From Psychrobacillus sp044762855 (GTDB lineage Bacteria; Bacillota; Bacilli; Bacillales_A; Planococcaceae): a stretch of 64,000 nt of DNA. Both the position numbers and the translations under genes were made by a program. This document shows, in pieces, positions 51,474-59,543 of the stretch. Under the pieces are notes generated by a model. The model worked only from the letters and a program-made list of their open reading frames with translations, did no database searches and was not told where the DNA came from. Within the stretch, counting starts at the first letter, position 1. Each line of letters starts with the position of its first letter. The stretch is from contig NZ_JBIWFB010000002.1 of assembly GCF_044762855.1 (NCBI RefSeq), positions 124,001 to 188,000 of the forward strand, read 5' to 3'.

Positions 51474-52772
51474 CTAACCACTTATTTCCTTGCGCAAGCT
51501 AGAAGCTGGGATATTTAGTTCCTCTCTGTATTTACTAATTGTCCGCCTTGATATGTTAATCCCTTTTTCGGAATTTAAATAATCGGCTATCTTTTGGTCG
51601 GAGAAAGGTTTCGTTTTGTTTTCGTTTTTGATAAAACTGGCTAAAAGTTCTTTTACTTCTGTTTGAGAAATAGAACTTCCGTCTGCCGTTTCCAGTTTTG
51701 ATGTAAATAGTAATCTAAGGTCAAAGGAGCCTCGTGGTGTTTGAATAACTTTATGCATCGTTGCCCGACTTACAGTAGACTCATGCATATCTATTTCAGA
51801 AGCTATATCTTTTAACGTGAGTGGCTTTAATGCACTAAATCCTTCTGCAAAAAACTCTTTTTGTTTTTCGAGCAGCACTTTTACTATTTTCAATATTGTA
51901 GAACGCCGTTGCTCAATACTACTTAACAACCATTTATATTGCGTATACTGGTTGTTTATGTATTTGGAAGTTTCATCCTTTTCTTGCAGTAATCCTGCAT
52001 AATCATTATTGAAATGAATTTCAGGTAAATAGCCGTCATTTAAATAATACGTGAGATTTCCTTCTTTATACTCCACAATGATATCTGGATTTAAATACTC
52101 CACTGACTCATTAGAAATACCGAAAAATGGCTTTGGGTTTAGAGTTTGAATAAAGTCATACAATTCCTTTACAGTTGCCAAGGGAATCTTCATGTAACGT
52201 GCAATCTCGTTCCATTTTCTATTTGCTAATAAATCTAAGTGATTTTCGATTAAGGTTTTGGCTAATTTTTCTTCTGGAAATTCATATGTGACTTGTAATA
52301 GCAAGCATTCCTGCAAGCTTCTAGCACCAATTCCAACTGGGCCAATTTGTTGGAGAAGATGAATACCTTGTTCGATAGTGGTTTCGTTAAAAGGTTCATA
52401 TTCTTTTATAAGAAAATAGCCACTATCATCTAAATTATAAATGATATAGTGGAGTAGTTGCAGCTCTTCTTTGTTTTTAAATAGTAATTTTGCTTCTTTG
52501 AATATTTTTTCCCTCATGCAGATGTCGTTGTTTTTAATAAAGTCAATTAGTTGTTGAGAGGAACTAGAGGATGCTACCTTGCTAGTGAATCTTTCTTCAG
52601 ATGAAAAATCCTTTGTATGTTCTTCTAGTTCTATCAATGGGTTTTCTAATTCTTTTTCTTTTATATATTGGTAAAGATCATAAGTGGAGTATTGTAATAA
52701 TTCAATGGCTTGCCTTAATTGAAAAGTCATTGTTAAACTTTGTTCTTGTCTTTGATTGAGAACGAGTTCCAT
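51474..52772 (-). CDS. rpoN: RNA polymerase sigma-54 factor
   Basis: 432 residues. Region I is Gln/Leu-rich (TMTFQLRQAIELLQYSTYDL), the core-binding region lies in the middle, a helix-turn-helix with TLKDIASEIDMHESTVSRA recognises -12, and the RpoN box ISRRTISKYREELNIP near the C-terminus binds -24. B. subtilis calls it sigL. The ATG at 52772 follows GAGGGGG. It is convergent with the hut operon that needs it. A cre-like site lies in the leader. Confidence 0.96.
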   Translation of the reverse strand: MELVLNQRQEQSLTMTFQLRQAIELLQYSTYDLYQYIKEKELENPLIELEEHTKDFSSEERFTSKVASSSSSQQLIDFIKNNDICMREKIFKEAKLLFKNKEELQLLHYIIYNLDDSGYFLIKEYEPFNETTIEQGIHLLQQIGPVGIGARSLQECLLLQVTYEFPEEKLAKTLIENHLDLLANRKWNEIARYMKIPLATVKELYDFIQTLNPKPFFGISNESVEYLNPDIIVEYKEGNLTYYLNDGYLPEIHFNNDYAGLLQEKDETSKYINNQYTQYKWLLSSIEQRRSTILKIVKVLLEKQKEFFAEGFSALKPLTLKDIASEIDMHESTVSRATMHKVIQTPRGSFDLRLLFTSKLETADGSSISQTEVKELLASFIKNENKTKPFSDQKIADYLNSEKGINISRRTISKYREELNIPASSLRKEISG

Positions 52773-52802
52773 AGTTATCCCCCTCATAAAATCTTAAGTA
52801 TT

Positions 52803-52816
52803 TGAAAGCGTTTTCT
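52803..52816. promoter_or_regulatory. CcpA-binding cre site in the rpoN leader
   Basis: TGAAAGCGTTTTCT fits the cre consensus TGWAARCGYTWNCW at every position. It lies between a candidate -10 (TATAAT on the minus strand, near 52830-52835) and the rpoN start. In B. subtilis CcpA represses sigL from a downstream cre by a roadblock. Confidence 0.75.
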
Positions 52817-52921
52817 TTCCCTGTATTCTATTATACTATGTAATAATTTATTTTACGATGAAAAATAAGAATATTTTCAATAGTATAATATAATGATGTT
52901 TGTTTGAATAGTGGAATAGAA

Positions 52922-52960
52922 AAAGGAGCCAAGCAATTTTTGTTTGCTAAGCTCCTTTAT
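52922..52960 (-). terminator. Terminator of the MFS gene upstream of rpoN
   Basis: AAAGGAGC (52922-52929) pairs with GCTCCTTT (52951-52958), with partly paired interior. On the minus strand a T5 run follows. Confidence 0.72.
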
Positions 52961-52968
52961 ATTCACAT

Positions 52969-54108
52969 TCATTTATTTCTTTTACGAACCATTAAAAAAA
53001 TACCAAACAAAACACCGATAAAGGACATAATCGAAATAATGAAATAAAACGAATGGCCGCCTAGTTCATGGTATATATAACCACCGGCATACGATGCGAT
53101 AATACCTGACAATCCAAAAAATAAAAGTGCAAGTACGGTTTGTCCTGTTGCTCTCCATTCTTTCGGCATTATTTGGTATAAATATTGGATTGCAGCCGTA
53201 TAAAAAATAGGGAAAGTAACCATTTGCAATAGTTGAACTGCCGTTAGTAGCATTGGACTTGTGACAAATGCAGATGCTAGGAATCGGACAAAATAGAAAA
53301 ACGTCGCGATCGTAATCATCTCAAGCTCCTTGCCTTTCCGAAGCCACCAAAAACTTAAAGCGAAAATAACAATTTCACTAGTAGCAGAGATGAAAAAAGT
53401 GATTCCTACTAAAGAAGTGTCTCCTCCGAGGGCTAGCATATGGATACCCAAAAATGTATCGTTCATACGTGCTGGTACTGAACTGATAAATATCAATACC
53501 AAAAATAAAAGCATCTCTTTATTTTTTAATACTTGTTTTAGTCCAGCCATAGTAATCGGTTTCGAGGAAGCTTGTACATTTGGCATCAACCAAACAATGC
53601 CGAATGATATAAGCCCCAATACAACAAATAGTATCGAAATGCTCCTCATACCGAAATAATCCATGGCAAAACCTGCAATTAACGACAACACAGCATAACC
53701 GAGTGCTCCGTATGTGCGAATGGAACCATAGCTAATGCGCGCCATTTCAGAAACCGTAAAATTTAAACTCTCTGTCAGTGGATCAAGTGGCATGAGGAAA
53801 AAATAAACGAGCAATGCAAAAACAACAAGTAATACATAGCTATTTACGTTAAATAAAAAGTATCCCGAAATTGCAGTAAAACAAACGAGAAATAACATGA
53901 CTTTACGAATGGTTTTAGTCTTGTCGCTTATAAGCCCCCATAGAGGCTGTGCAATGAGTGTCACAAAACCTCCAGTTCCAATGATTAAACCTATCTCACT
54001 TGCGGATAAACCTTGTTCTCCTAAATATACTGGTAAAAAAGGAATAAAGAGTGCAAGCAAACCAAAAAATAAAAAGTTATATCCTTTTAATAAAACATGT
54101 ACTTTCAA
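52969..54108 (-). CDS. MFS transporter (phenylpropionate/nucleoside-symporter-like)
   Basis: 379 residues, 12 hydrophobic segments. The start FFGLLALFIPFLPVYLGEQG and PLWGLISDKTKTIRKVM (A-motif-like) fit the MFS_1-like group that includes HcaT and lacY-type proteins. The substrate is unknown. TTG 54108 follows AAGGAG by seven bases. It lies behind rpoN's upstream region but is separated from rpoN by a terminator and promoter. Confidence 0.83.
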   Translation of the reverse strand: MKVHVLLKGYNFLFFGLLALFIPFLPVYLGEQGLSASEIGLIIGTGGFVTLIAQPLWGLISDKTKTIRKVMLFLVCFTAISGYFLFNVNSYVLLVVFALLVYFFLMPLDPLTESLNFTVSEMARISYGSIRTYGALGYAVLSLIAGFAMDYFGMRSISILFVVLGLISFGIVWLMPNVQASSKPITMAGLKQVLKNKEMLLFLVLIFISSVPARMNDTFLGIHMLALGGDTSLVGITFFISATSEIVIFALSFWWLRKGKELEMITIATFFYFVRFLASAFVTSPMLLTAVQLLQMVTFPIFYTAAIQYLYQIMPKEWRATGQTVLALLFFGLSGIIASYAGGYIYHELGGHSFYFIISIMSFIGVLFGIFLMVRKRNK

Positions 54109-54284
54109 ATTAATTCTCCTTACGTAGAACGGAAATGACTCCTTTAATTGTATCTAACTATGGAAGTGAATAAAATATTCAGAAGGGATATCATAGCATA
54201 TTTAACTAACTTATAGAATCGTAAAGAGGAAAAATCCTTCCTTATAGAGAAAATGAATAATAAGAAAAATATGGGGGTCACACG

Positions 54285-54518
54285 ATGAGTAATATAGACA
54301 AAAGAAATCGTTTGGATGAAAATCCTTTTAGTTATCAAATTACGAAAGATGATACAGTTTTCATCGAATATCATGGAAAACGAGTGAAGATTTTAAAAGG
54401 AAAGGAGGCAGAAAAATTATTAGAAAGAATAGAAGATGCAGAGGACGAAAAAGAAGAACAATTAATATTAGCGAAAATCACGGGGAACTTTAAACGTGGA
54501 AATGAGCGAAGAAAATAG
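54285..54518 (+). CDS. Small conserved-looking hypothetical protein
   Basis: 77 residues, strongly charged: a beta-rich first half (TKDDTVFIEYHGKRVKILKG) and a helical acidic/basic second half (EAEKLLERIEDAEDEKEE), no membrane segment. I do not recognise a family. GGGGG lies about 8 bases before the ATG. It reads into the DUF402 gene with a 16-base gap and probably shares its transcript. Confidence 0.65.
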   Translation: MSNIDKRNRLDENPFSYQITKDDTVFIEYHGKRVKILKGKEAEKLLERIEDAEDEKEEQLILAKITGNFKRGNERRK

Positions 54519-54534
54519 AGGGGGTGAAATCAGT

Positions 54535-55095
54535 ATGTTAAGAAAATATGGGAATCGTTCCAATTGGAAACGCATTATTCAAAGAGAGTATACGCAGCAG
54601 TACATCGAGACAAAGGATTTTACAGGATATGTTACACTTTTAATCTTGATTAAAGTTACAGAGCCGCTTCTAGTACAATACGGAAAGAAGAGAATTTGTA
54701 TTGTAGATAATAATTATATGTGGCTCCAACATTTTCCGGTAGGGAAAAACTATTCTGTCACTACAATGTTTGATGCAAATGGAGAAATCGTGCAGTGGTA
54801 TATTGATATTTGCTATGAAATTGGGATGGAAAATAATATTCCATGGATGGATGGTTTAATATTAGATATTGTAGTCTTACCGACGGGAGAAATTATTCAG
54901 TTGGACGAAGAAGAATTGGAAGAAGCATTCGAAAGTGGAAGTATCACTCAGGAAATGTATGATTTAGCACGAGAAAAAGCAACTAGAATTACTAAGGATT
55001 TAAAAGAAAGGCAATTTAAATTGCTCGATTTTTCAAAGTCCCATAAAGAAATGCTAGAAAGACATTTGCAAGAGGGAGAAAATAAATATGCGTAA
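54535..55095 (+). CDS. DUF402-domain protein (probable nucleotide phosphatase-like fold)
   Basis: 187 residues. DNNYMWLQHFP, WYIDICYEIGMENNIPWMDGLILDI and the aspartate-rich LDEEELEEA region match DUF402, whose characterised members hydrolyse nucleoside di/triphosphates with metal. The ATG at 54535 follows GAGGGGG; an earlier in-frame ATG at 54496 overlaps the previous gene. The stop overlaps the grpB-like gene by eight bases. Confidence 0.8.
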   Translation: MLRKYGNRSNWKRIIQREYTQQYIETKDFTGYVTLLILIKVTEPLLVQYGKKRICIVDNNYMWLQHFPVGKNYSVTTMFDANGEIVQWYIDICYEIGMENNIPWMDGLILDIVVLPTGEIIQLDEEELEEAFESGSITQEMYDLAREKATRITKDLKERQFKLLDFSKSHKEMLERHLQEGENKYA

Positions 55096-55615
55096 AGTAA
55101 TAGTAGAAGCGTATTCAGCGGATTGGAAGAAAAAGTTTGAGGATGAAGCAATACTGCTTCAAAAGAGTTTTGGTTCAGAAATTCAAATGATATATCATAT
55201 TGGAAGCACCTCTGTAAATGGTTTGAGTGCAAAACCAATTATCGATATAATGCCGGTGGTTCGAGATATTACAATAATGGATGAATATAACGACCAAATG
55301 GCAGCAATTGGCTATGAACCAAAAGGAGAAAACGGTCTTCCGGGTCGTAGGTATTTTCAAAAGGGAGGGAATAATCGAACGCATCATGTACATATATACG
55401 AAGTTGGCAATCCCGGCATTGAACGACATCTTGCTTTTCGAGATTACTTAAGCACGCATGCAAATGCTAAAAAGGATTATGGGGATTTAAAAGAAGAATT
55501 AGCAAAACAGTTTCCTTACGATATTGAATCGTATATTAACGGAAAAGAACAACTAGCATCTGAGATTGAACGTGATGCTTTGAGATGGTACAAAAAAGTA
55601 TATAAGGAAAGATAG
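55088..55615 (+). CDS. GrpB/UPF0157 family protein (nucleotidyltransferase fold)
   Basis: 175 residues. The central block HIGSTSVNGLSAKPIIDIMPVV is the GrpB signature and resembles nucleotidyltransferase active sites (G-S plus D-x-D-like). HHVHIYEVGNPGIERHLAFRDYL is the second conserved block. Function not established. The ATG lies inside the end of the DUF402 gene, implying coupling. Confidence 0.88.
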   Translation: MRKVIVEAYSADWKKKFEDEAILLQKSFGSEIQMIYHIGSTSVNGLSAKPIIDIMPVVRDITIMDEYNDQMAAIGYEPKGENGLPGRRYFQKGGNNRTHHVHIYEVGNPGIERHLAFRDYLSTHANAKKDYGDLKEELAKQFPYDIESYINGKEQLASEIERDALRWYKKVYKER

Positions 55616-55699
55616 TTCATCAACTGAGATAAAGTGTGCGTTTTAGAAGGAACTTGATTAGGAATTATTAGAAATATTCACTAGCAAAGGGGTGCACAA

Positions 55700-56767
55700 A
55701 TGTTTACAAATGAAATAACAAAACGATTAAAAATAGATTACCCAATTATCCAAGCTCCAATGGCAGGAGGAATTACGACAGCTAAATTAGTTGCTGCTGT
55801 TTCGAATAATGGAGCTCTTGGAATGATTGGAGCAGGCTATTTAAGTCCTGCTCAATTACGTGAACAAATTAGAGAAGTAAAAGAACTCACATCAAATGCT
55901 TTCGGGGTTAATTTATTTGTGCCAAGCGAATTTAAAATGGTTGATGAAGAAATAGAAAAAGCAAATAACATATTAAATACATTTCGTTCCCAATTACAAA
56001 TAGATAAGGAGCCTAGTATATTACCTAGTGCGGAAAAGACATTTCAAGCGTATGAGGAGCAAATCCAAGTTATTTTAGAAGAAAAAGTACCAATTTGTTC
56101 CTTCACGTTTGGGGTTCCTTCTATTGAAATAATTTCACAGTTGAAGGAACGTGGAATTATATTGATAGGCACTGCTACAACAGTTGTAGAGGCACAGGCT
56201 GTTGAAAATTTAGGAATGGATGCTGTAGTGGTGCAAGGAAGTGAAGCAGGGGGGCATAGGGGAAATTTTATTAGTCTCCACGAGGATAGCTTAATTGGTT
56301 TAATGTCATTGATTCCACAAGTTTCAGATCATGTATCCATTTCGGTTATAGCAGCAGGTGGAATCATGGATGGTAGAGGGCTAAGCGCGTCTCTGAAATT
56401 AGGGGCGAAAGCTGTACAAATGGGAACTGCTTTTTTAACATGTGTAGAAAGTGGTGCTCATGCTGTACATAAAGAAGCAATTTTAAATGCAAAAGACGAA
56501 GATACAATGTTAACAAATGCTTTTTCTGGTAAGTGGGCAAGAGGCATTTCAAACAAATTTACAATTGAAATGCAAAAGTATAATTCTGATATTCCTAACT
56601 TTCCGGTTCAAAATACGCTAACGCAATCGATTCGAAAGGCTTCTGCCGCTCAGAATAATAAAGAATATATGTCGCTTTGGTCAGGCCAAAGCCCTACTCT
56701 AGCGAGAAATGAAACGGTAGAAGAGCTTATAAATCGGGTTATAGTAGAAGCAAATATAAATTATTAA
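55700..56767 (+). CDS. Nitronate monooxygenase family flavoprotein
   Basis: 355 residues forming an FMN-binding TIM barrel: start YPIIQAPMAGGITTAKLVAAV, catalytic-type His in QGSEAGGHRG, phosphate-binding IAAGGIMDGRG and VQMGTAFL. The family oxidises alkyl nitronates and related toxins. AAAGGGG precedes the ATG. It is a single gene, and no close terminator was seen in the 196-base gap that follows. Confidence 0.9.
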   Translation: MFTNEITKRLKIDYPIIQAPMAGGITTAKLVAAVSNNGALGMIGAGYLSPAQLREQIREVKELTSNAFGVNLFVPSEFKMVDEEIEKANNILNTFRSQLQIDKEPSILPSAEKTFQAYEEQIQVILEEKVPICSFTFGVPSIEIISQLKERGIILIGTATTVVEAQAVENLGMDAVVVQGSEAGGHRGNFISLHEDSLIGLMSLIPQVSDHVSISVIAAGGIMDGRGLSASLKLGAKAVQMGTAFLTCVESGAHAVHKEAILNAKDEDTMLTNAFSGKWARGISNKFTIEMQKYNSDIPNFPVQNTLTQSIRKASAAQNNKEYMSLWSGQSPTLARNETVEELINRVIVEANINY

Positions 56768-56963
56768 GAAAATTTTAGAATAACGTAAAACGACATTAAA
56801 AAGCGGTAGAACCTAACCTAATAGCAAATGATTAAAACAACGAATGACTAAATTTAGAATCTATCTAAAGCAAATTGATAACAGTTGCAAAATGCTTTAG
56901 GAATAGAAAATTGTTAAACGTGTATGATATACAAAACGCTATTAAAAGAGAGGTAATTGAACG

Positions 56964-57398
56964 ATGCATAACCTTACCAAAATGCGCATAGAAAAACAAA
57001 CTAGTGAAGTGTTTGAAGCAATCGTAGATCCAACAAAAATCGGGAGCTTTTGGTTTTCATCGAGCTCAGAAAGATGGGAACAAGGCAAAACAATTACATT
57101 GGAATACAAAGAATATAATGCAATTGGTACGATAGCTGTATTAGAAATCATCGACAATCAAAAAATTGTATATCAATGGGATCCAAAAGAAGATGGACAT
57201 ATTGTCACAATAACGTTTATAGCCCAAAGTGATAAAAGTACAGTAGTTGAAGTTAGCGAAGAAGGATTCAATAAAGAAGATCCAGACTTTATCAGCCAGC
57301 TAATTGGCAATAAAGAAGGTTGGGTTTTTATGTTAACTTGTTTAAAAGGATATTTGGAATTCGGTGTAAACAAACTAAGAACGGGCTTGACAGAGTAA
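56964..57398 (+). CDS. SRPBCC/AHSA1-like domain protein
   Basis: 144 residues with the order expected of START/SRPBCC folds: EVFEAIVDPTKIGSFWF near the N-terminus, beta strands through KIVYQWDPKEDGHIVTITF, and a C-terminal helix (WVFMLTCLKGYLEFG). Function unknown; such proteins bind hydrophobic ligands or activate Hsp90-type chaperones. AGAGAGG lies about 11 bases before the ATG. Confidence 0.85.
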   Translation: MHNLTKMRIEKQTSEVFEAIVDPTKIGSFWFSSSSERWEQGKTITLEYKEYNAIGTIAVLEIIDNQKIVYQWDPKEDGHIVTITFIAQSDKSTVVEVSEEGFNKEDPDFISQLIGNKEGWVFMLTCLKGYLEFGVNKLRTGLTE

Positions 57399-57421
57399 TA
57401 AGGAACAAGTAAATAAAAATT

Positions 57422-57466
57422 AAAACGCCTGAAGTAAAATGGTCATTTTCTTCTGGCGTTTTTTCC
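57422..57466. terminator. Convergent terminator before the rnhC block
   Basis: AAAACGCCTGAAGTAAAATG pairs with 57444-57462 with two irregularities and is followed by TTTTCC. It lies between convergent genes. Confidence 0.75.
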
Positions 57467-57467
57467 T

Positions 57468-57650
57468 TTAATATAATGCCCATCGAACGAAAGCGTAAAT
57501 TCCAGCTACAAATAATGCTACAAATATTTTAAATAATATACTATTGTCTCCATTAGTAAGAAAAGACCAAATTAAAAAAATAAGTAAAAAAACAACGAAA
57601 GATAGGAATCCTCTTAAAGTAATGGAAAACAGTTTTTTTATTTGGCTCAT
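57468..57650 (-). CDS. Small two-helix membrane protein
   Basis: 60 residues: a basic start (MSQIKKLFSITLRG) and two hydrophobic helices (about 15-31 and 38-56) with a short polar loop. Family not recognised. AGGGAGA precedes the ATG. It lies downstream of rnhC on the same strand with a 19-base gap, so it is probably in the same transcript. Confidence 0.65.
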   Translation of the reverse strand: MSQIKKLFSITLRGFLSFVVFLLIFLIWSFLTNGDNSILFKIFVALFVAGIYAFVRWALY

Positions 57651-57669
57651 AGAAATCTCCCTAATCTAG

Positions 57670-58611
57670 CTAAAATCTCCTCTTATTCGCAAGCTTCATC
57701 GCTTTTCCAGTATTGGCAAAATGCCATTTTGTGATTGACTTTAAGAACTCTTCCCCGTGTTTTAAATAAATTCTTGCAGCAATTTCATCGACTTTGCTAC
57801 TTGCTCCTTTAGGAATTGTCGTACCTGCTATTTCAGTAAGCCGGTCCATTTCTTTTAAAAAGGCATATCTTGCAATAATGGATGCGGCAGCAACAGAAAC
57901 ATGAAGTTGCTCAGCTTTTGTAGAAAATAATACATTTTCACGAATAATTTCTTTTTCCGTTTTAATATGATTATAGTAAATGCCCCGTTCTGCGAATTGG
58001 TCAATCAATATAAAGGCTGGTTTTTCTGGTGCCATTTTTTTAAGCACATGTTTAAGTGCCTGGTTATGCATAAGCGCTTTTATTTTCCCTTGGGACCATC
58101 CCCGACTTTGTATGTTATTATACTTTTCATTTTTTAACACGAGCACTTTATGTGTTAATGTAGCCATTAAATCAGGAGCCATCTTACGCATAATATCATC
58201 CGTCAGCATTTTTGAATCTTTTACACCAAGTTCTCTCACAAGCTCGATTTGGTCTTCACGAACAAAGCAAGCTGCGACTGTAATTGGACCGAAATAGTCG
58301 CCAGTACCAGTTTCATCAGAACCAATAACTGAAAGAGAAGCAAAGTTCTCTGTTAATTTATCTCCTTTTGTATTGCTACTAGCTACTTTTTCTACTTGTT
58401 TATTCGGATTTCCACTCCAGAGTGAAGCTTCTCTAGCTGCTCCATTTCCTTGAAACATGACCTTGCCAGATTTATAGATGGTCACTGCGGTATCTGCTAA
58501 CTTTGCAGCGAAAACAACTCCAGGAGCAGATCTTTCTACTTTATATTTGGTATAATGCGCTTTTACTTTTTCGATCTCATCGGGTTTCATCAATAATACT
58601 TCGTTTGACAT
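57670..58611 (-). CDS. rnhC: Ribonuclease HIII
   Basis: 313 residues. The N-terminal TBP-like substrate-binding domain (1-90) precedes the RNase H core with the acidic cluster DETGTGDYFGP (about 100-110), VKDSKML and FILIDQFAERG. It cleaves RNA in RNA-DNA hybrids. AAAGGAA precedes the ATG. Its place beside zapA-cvpA-polX-mutS2 is the conserved Bacillales order and marks the right end of the accessory region. Confidence 0.96.
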   Translation of the reverse strand: MSNEVLLMKPDEIEKVKAHYTKYKVERSAPGVVFAAKLADTAVTIYKSGKVMFQGNGAAREASLWSGNPNKQVEKVASSNTKGDKLTENFASLSVIGSDETGTGDYFGPITVAACFVREDQIELVRELGVKDSKMLTDDIMRKMAPDLMATLTHKVLVLKNEKYNNIQSRGWSQGKIKALMHNQALKHVLKKMAPEKPAFILIDQFAERGIYYNHIKTEKEIIRENVLFSTKAEQLHVSVAAASIIARYAFLKEMDRLTEIAGTTIPKGASSKVDEIAARIYLKHGEEFLKSITKWHFANTGKAMKLANKRRF

Positions 58612-58689
58612 TCGTTTGTTCCTTTCTTCACATCGTAATCTATTTCGTGTTATTATTGTAATTAGGATTTTTGCAAGGAGGGTATGGCT

Positions 58690-58950
58690 TTGTCAGAACA
58701 GCAAAAAACGAGAATTTCTGTTGATATATATGGGCAAACCTATAATATGGTAGGCTCCGAAACTACTGGTCATATGCGACTTGTAGCCTCTATGGTAGAT
58801 GATAAAATGAGAGAAATACACGCACATAATAGTCAGCTAGATATTCCAAAGCTTGCGGTGCTTACTGCCGTGAATGCCGTAAACGATTACATAAAAGTTA
58901 AAGAGCAACTAGAATTACTAGAAGCAGAATTGAAAAAGTTAAAGGACTGA
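58690..58950 (+). CDS. zapA: Cell division protein ZapA
   Basis: 86 residues: RISVDIYGQTYNMVG then a long helix with VASMVDDKMREI and LAVLTAVNAVNDYIKVKE, ending in a coiled coil. ZapA bundles FtsZ filaments at the division site. TTG at 58690 is chosen because AAGGAGGG (58675-58682) lies 7 bases upstream and it gives MSEQQKTRISVDIYG; the ATG at 58684 is only one base from that site. Confidence 0.94.
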   Translation: MSEQQKTRISVDIYGQTYNMVGSETTGHMRLVASMVDDKMREIHAHNSQLDIPKLAVLTAVNAVNDYIKVKEQLELLEAELKKLKD

Positions 58951-58954
58951 AAAA

Positions 58955-59497
58955 ATGTTAGATATTCTTTTATTAATCTTATTAGTTGCCGGTTTGATTA
59001 CCGGTGCAAAACGTGGGCTAATTGTCCAACTTATTCATATGACTGGTTTTATCATTTCACTTATTGTGGCGTACACCTATTATAAACCACTTGCGGATAA
59101 ATTTGTTCTATGGATTCCATTTCCGGCCGTAACTGCTGGTTCTAAGTTAACTATTGCAGTAGAAAATTTGGAGTTGGACCAAACCTTTTATCGAGTGATT
59201 GCATTCGTACTTATTTTTATAGCGGTGAAATTTGCTTTGCAATTGATCGCATCTATGTTTGATTTCTTAAAGTATTTGCCTATACTTGGCTTTGTAAGTA
59301 ATCTTGTTGGAGCTGTTTTAGGTTTTATTGAGTTTTACTTTATTTTATTTGTATTACTATATGTATTTGCTTTATTACCAATCGATTTTGTTCAAAATTT
59401 AATATCGAATTCCATTTTAACCGGATGGATGTTGGAACATACACCGATTTTATCGGAACTAGTGAAGAATTGGTGGTATATCTATATAGAAAAGTGA
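58955..59497 (+). CDS. cvpA: CvpA family membrane protein
   Basis: 180 residues with four hydrophobic segments, starting MLDILLLILLVAGLITGAKRG, the CvpA signature. CvpA proteins are linked to colicin V export and envelope tolerance; in bacilli the role is unclear. The gene follows zapA by four bases and precedes polX, as in B. subtilis (yshB). Confidence 0.9.
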   Translation: MLDILLLILLVAGLITGAKRGLIVQLIHMTGFIISLIVAYTYYKPLADKFVLWIPFPAVTAGSKLTIAVENLELDQTFYRVIAFVLIFIAVKFALQLIASMFDFLKYLPILGFVSNLVGAVLGFIEFYFILFVLLYVFALLPIDFVQNLISNSILTGWMLEHTPILSELVKNWWYIYIEK

Positions 59498-59543
59498 CTT
59501 CTCTCACTAGAGGGAAGTTTTTTCAATGAAGGGAGTAGTTCTC

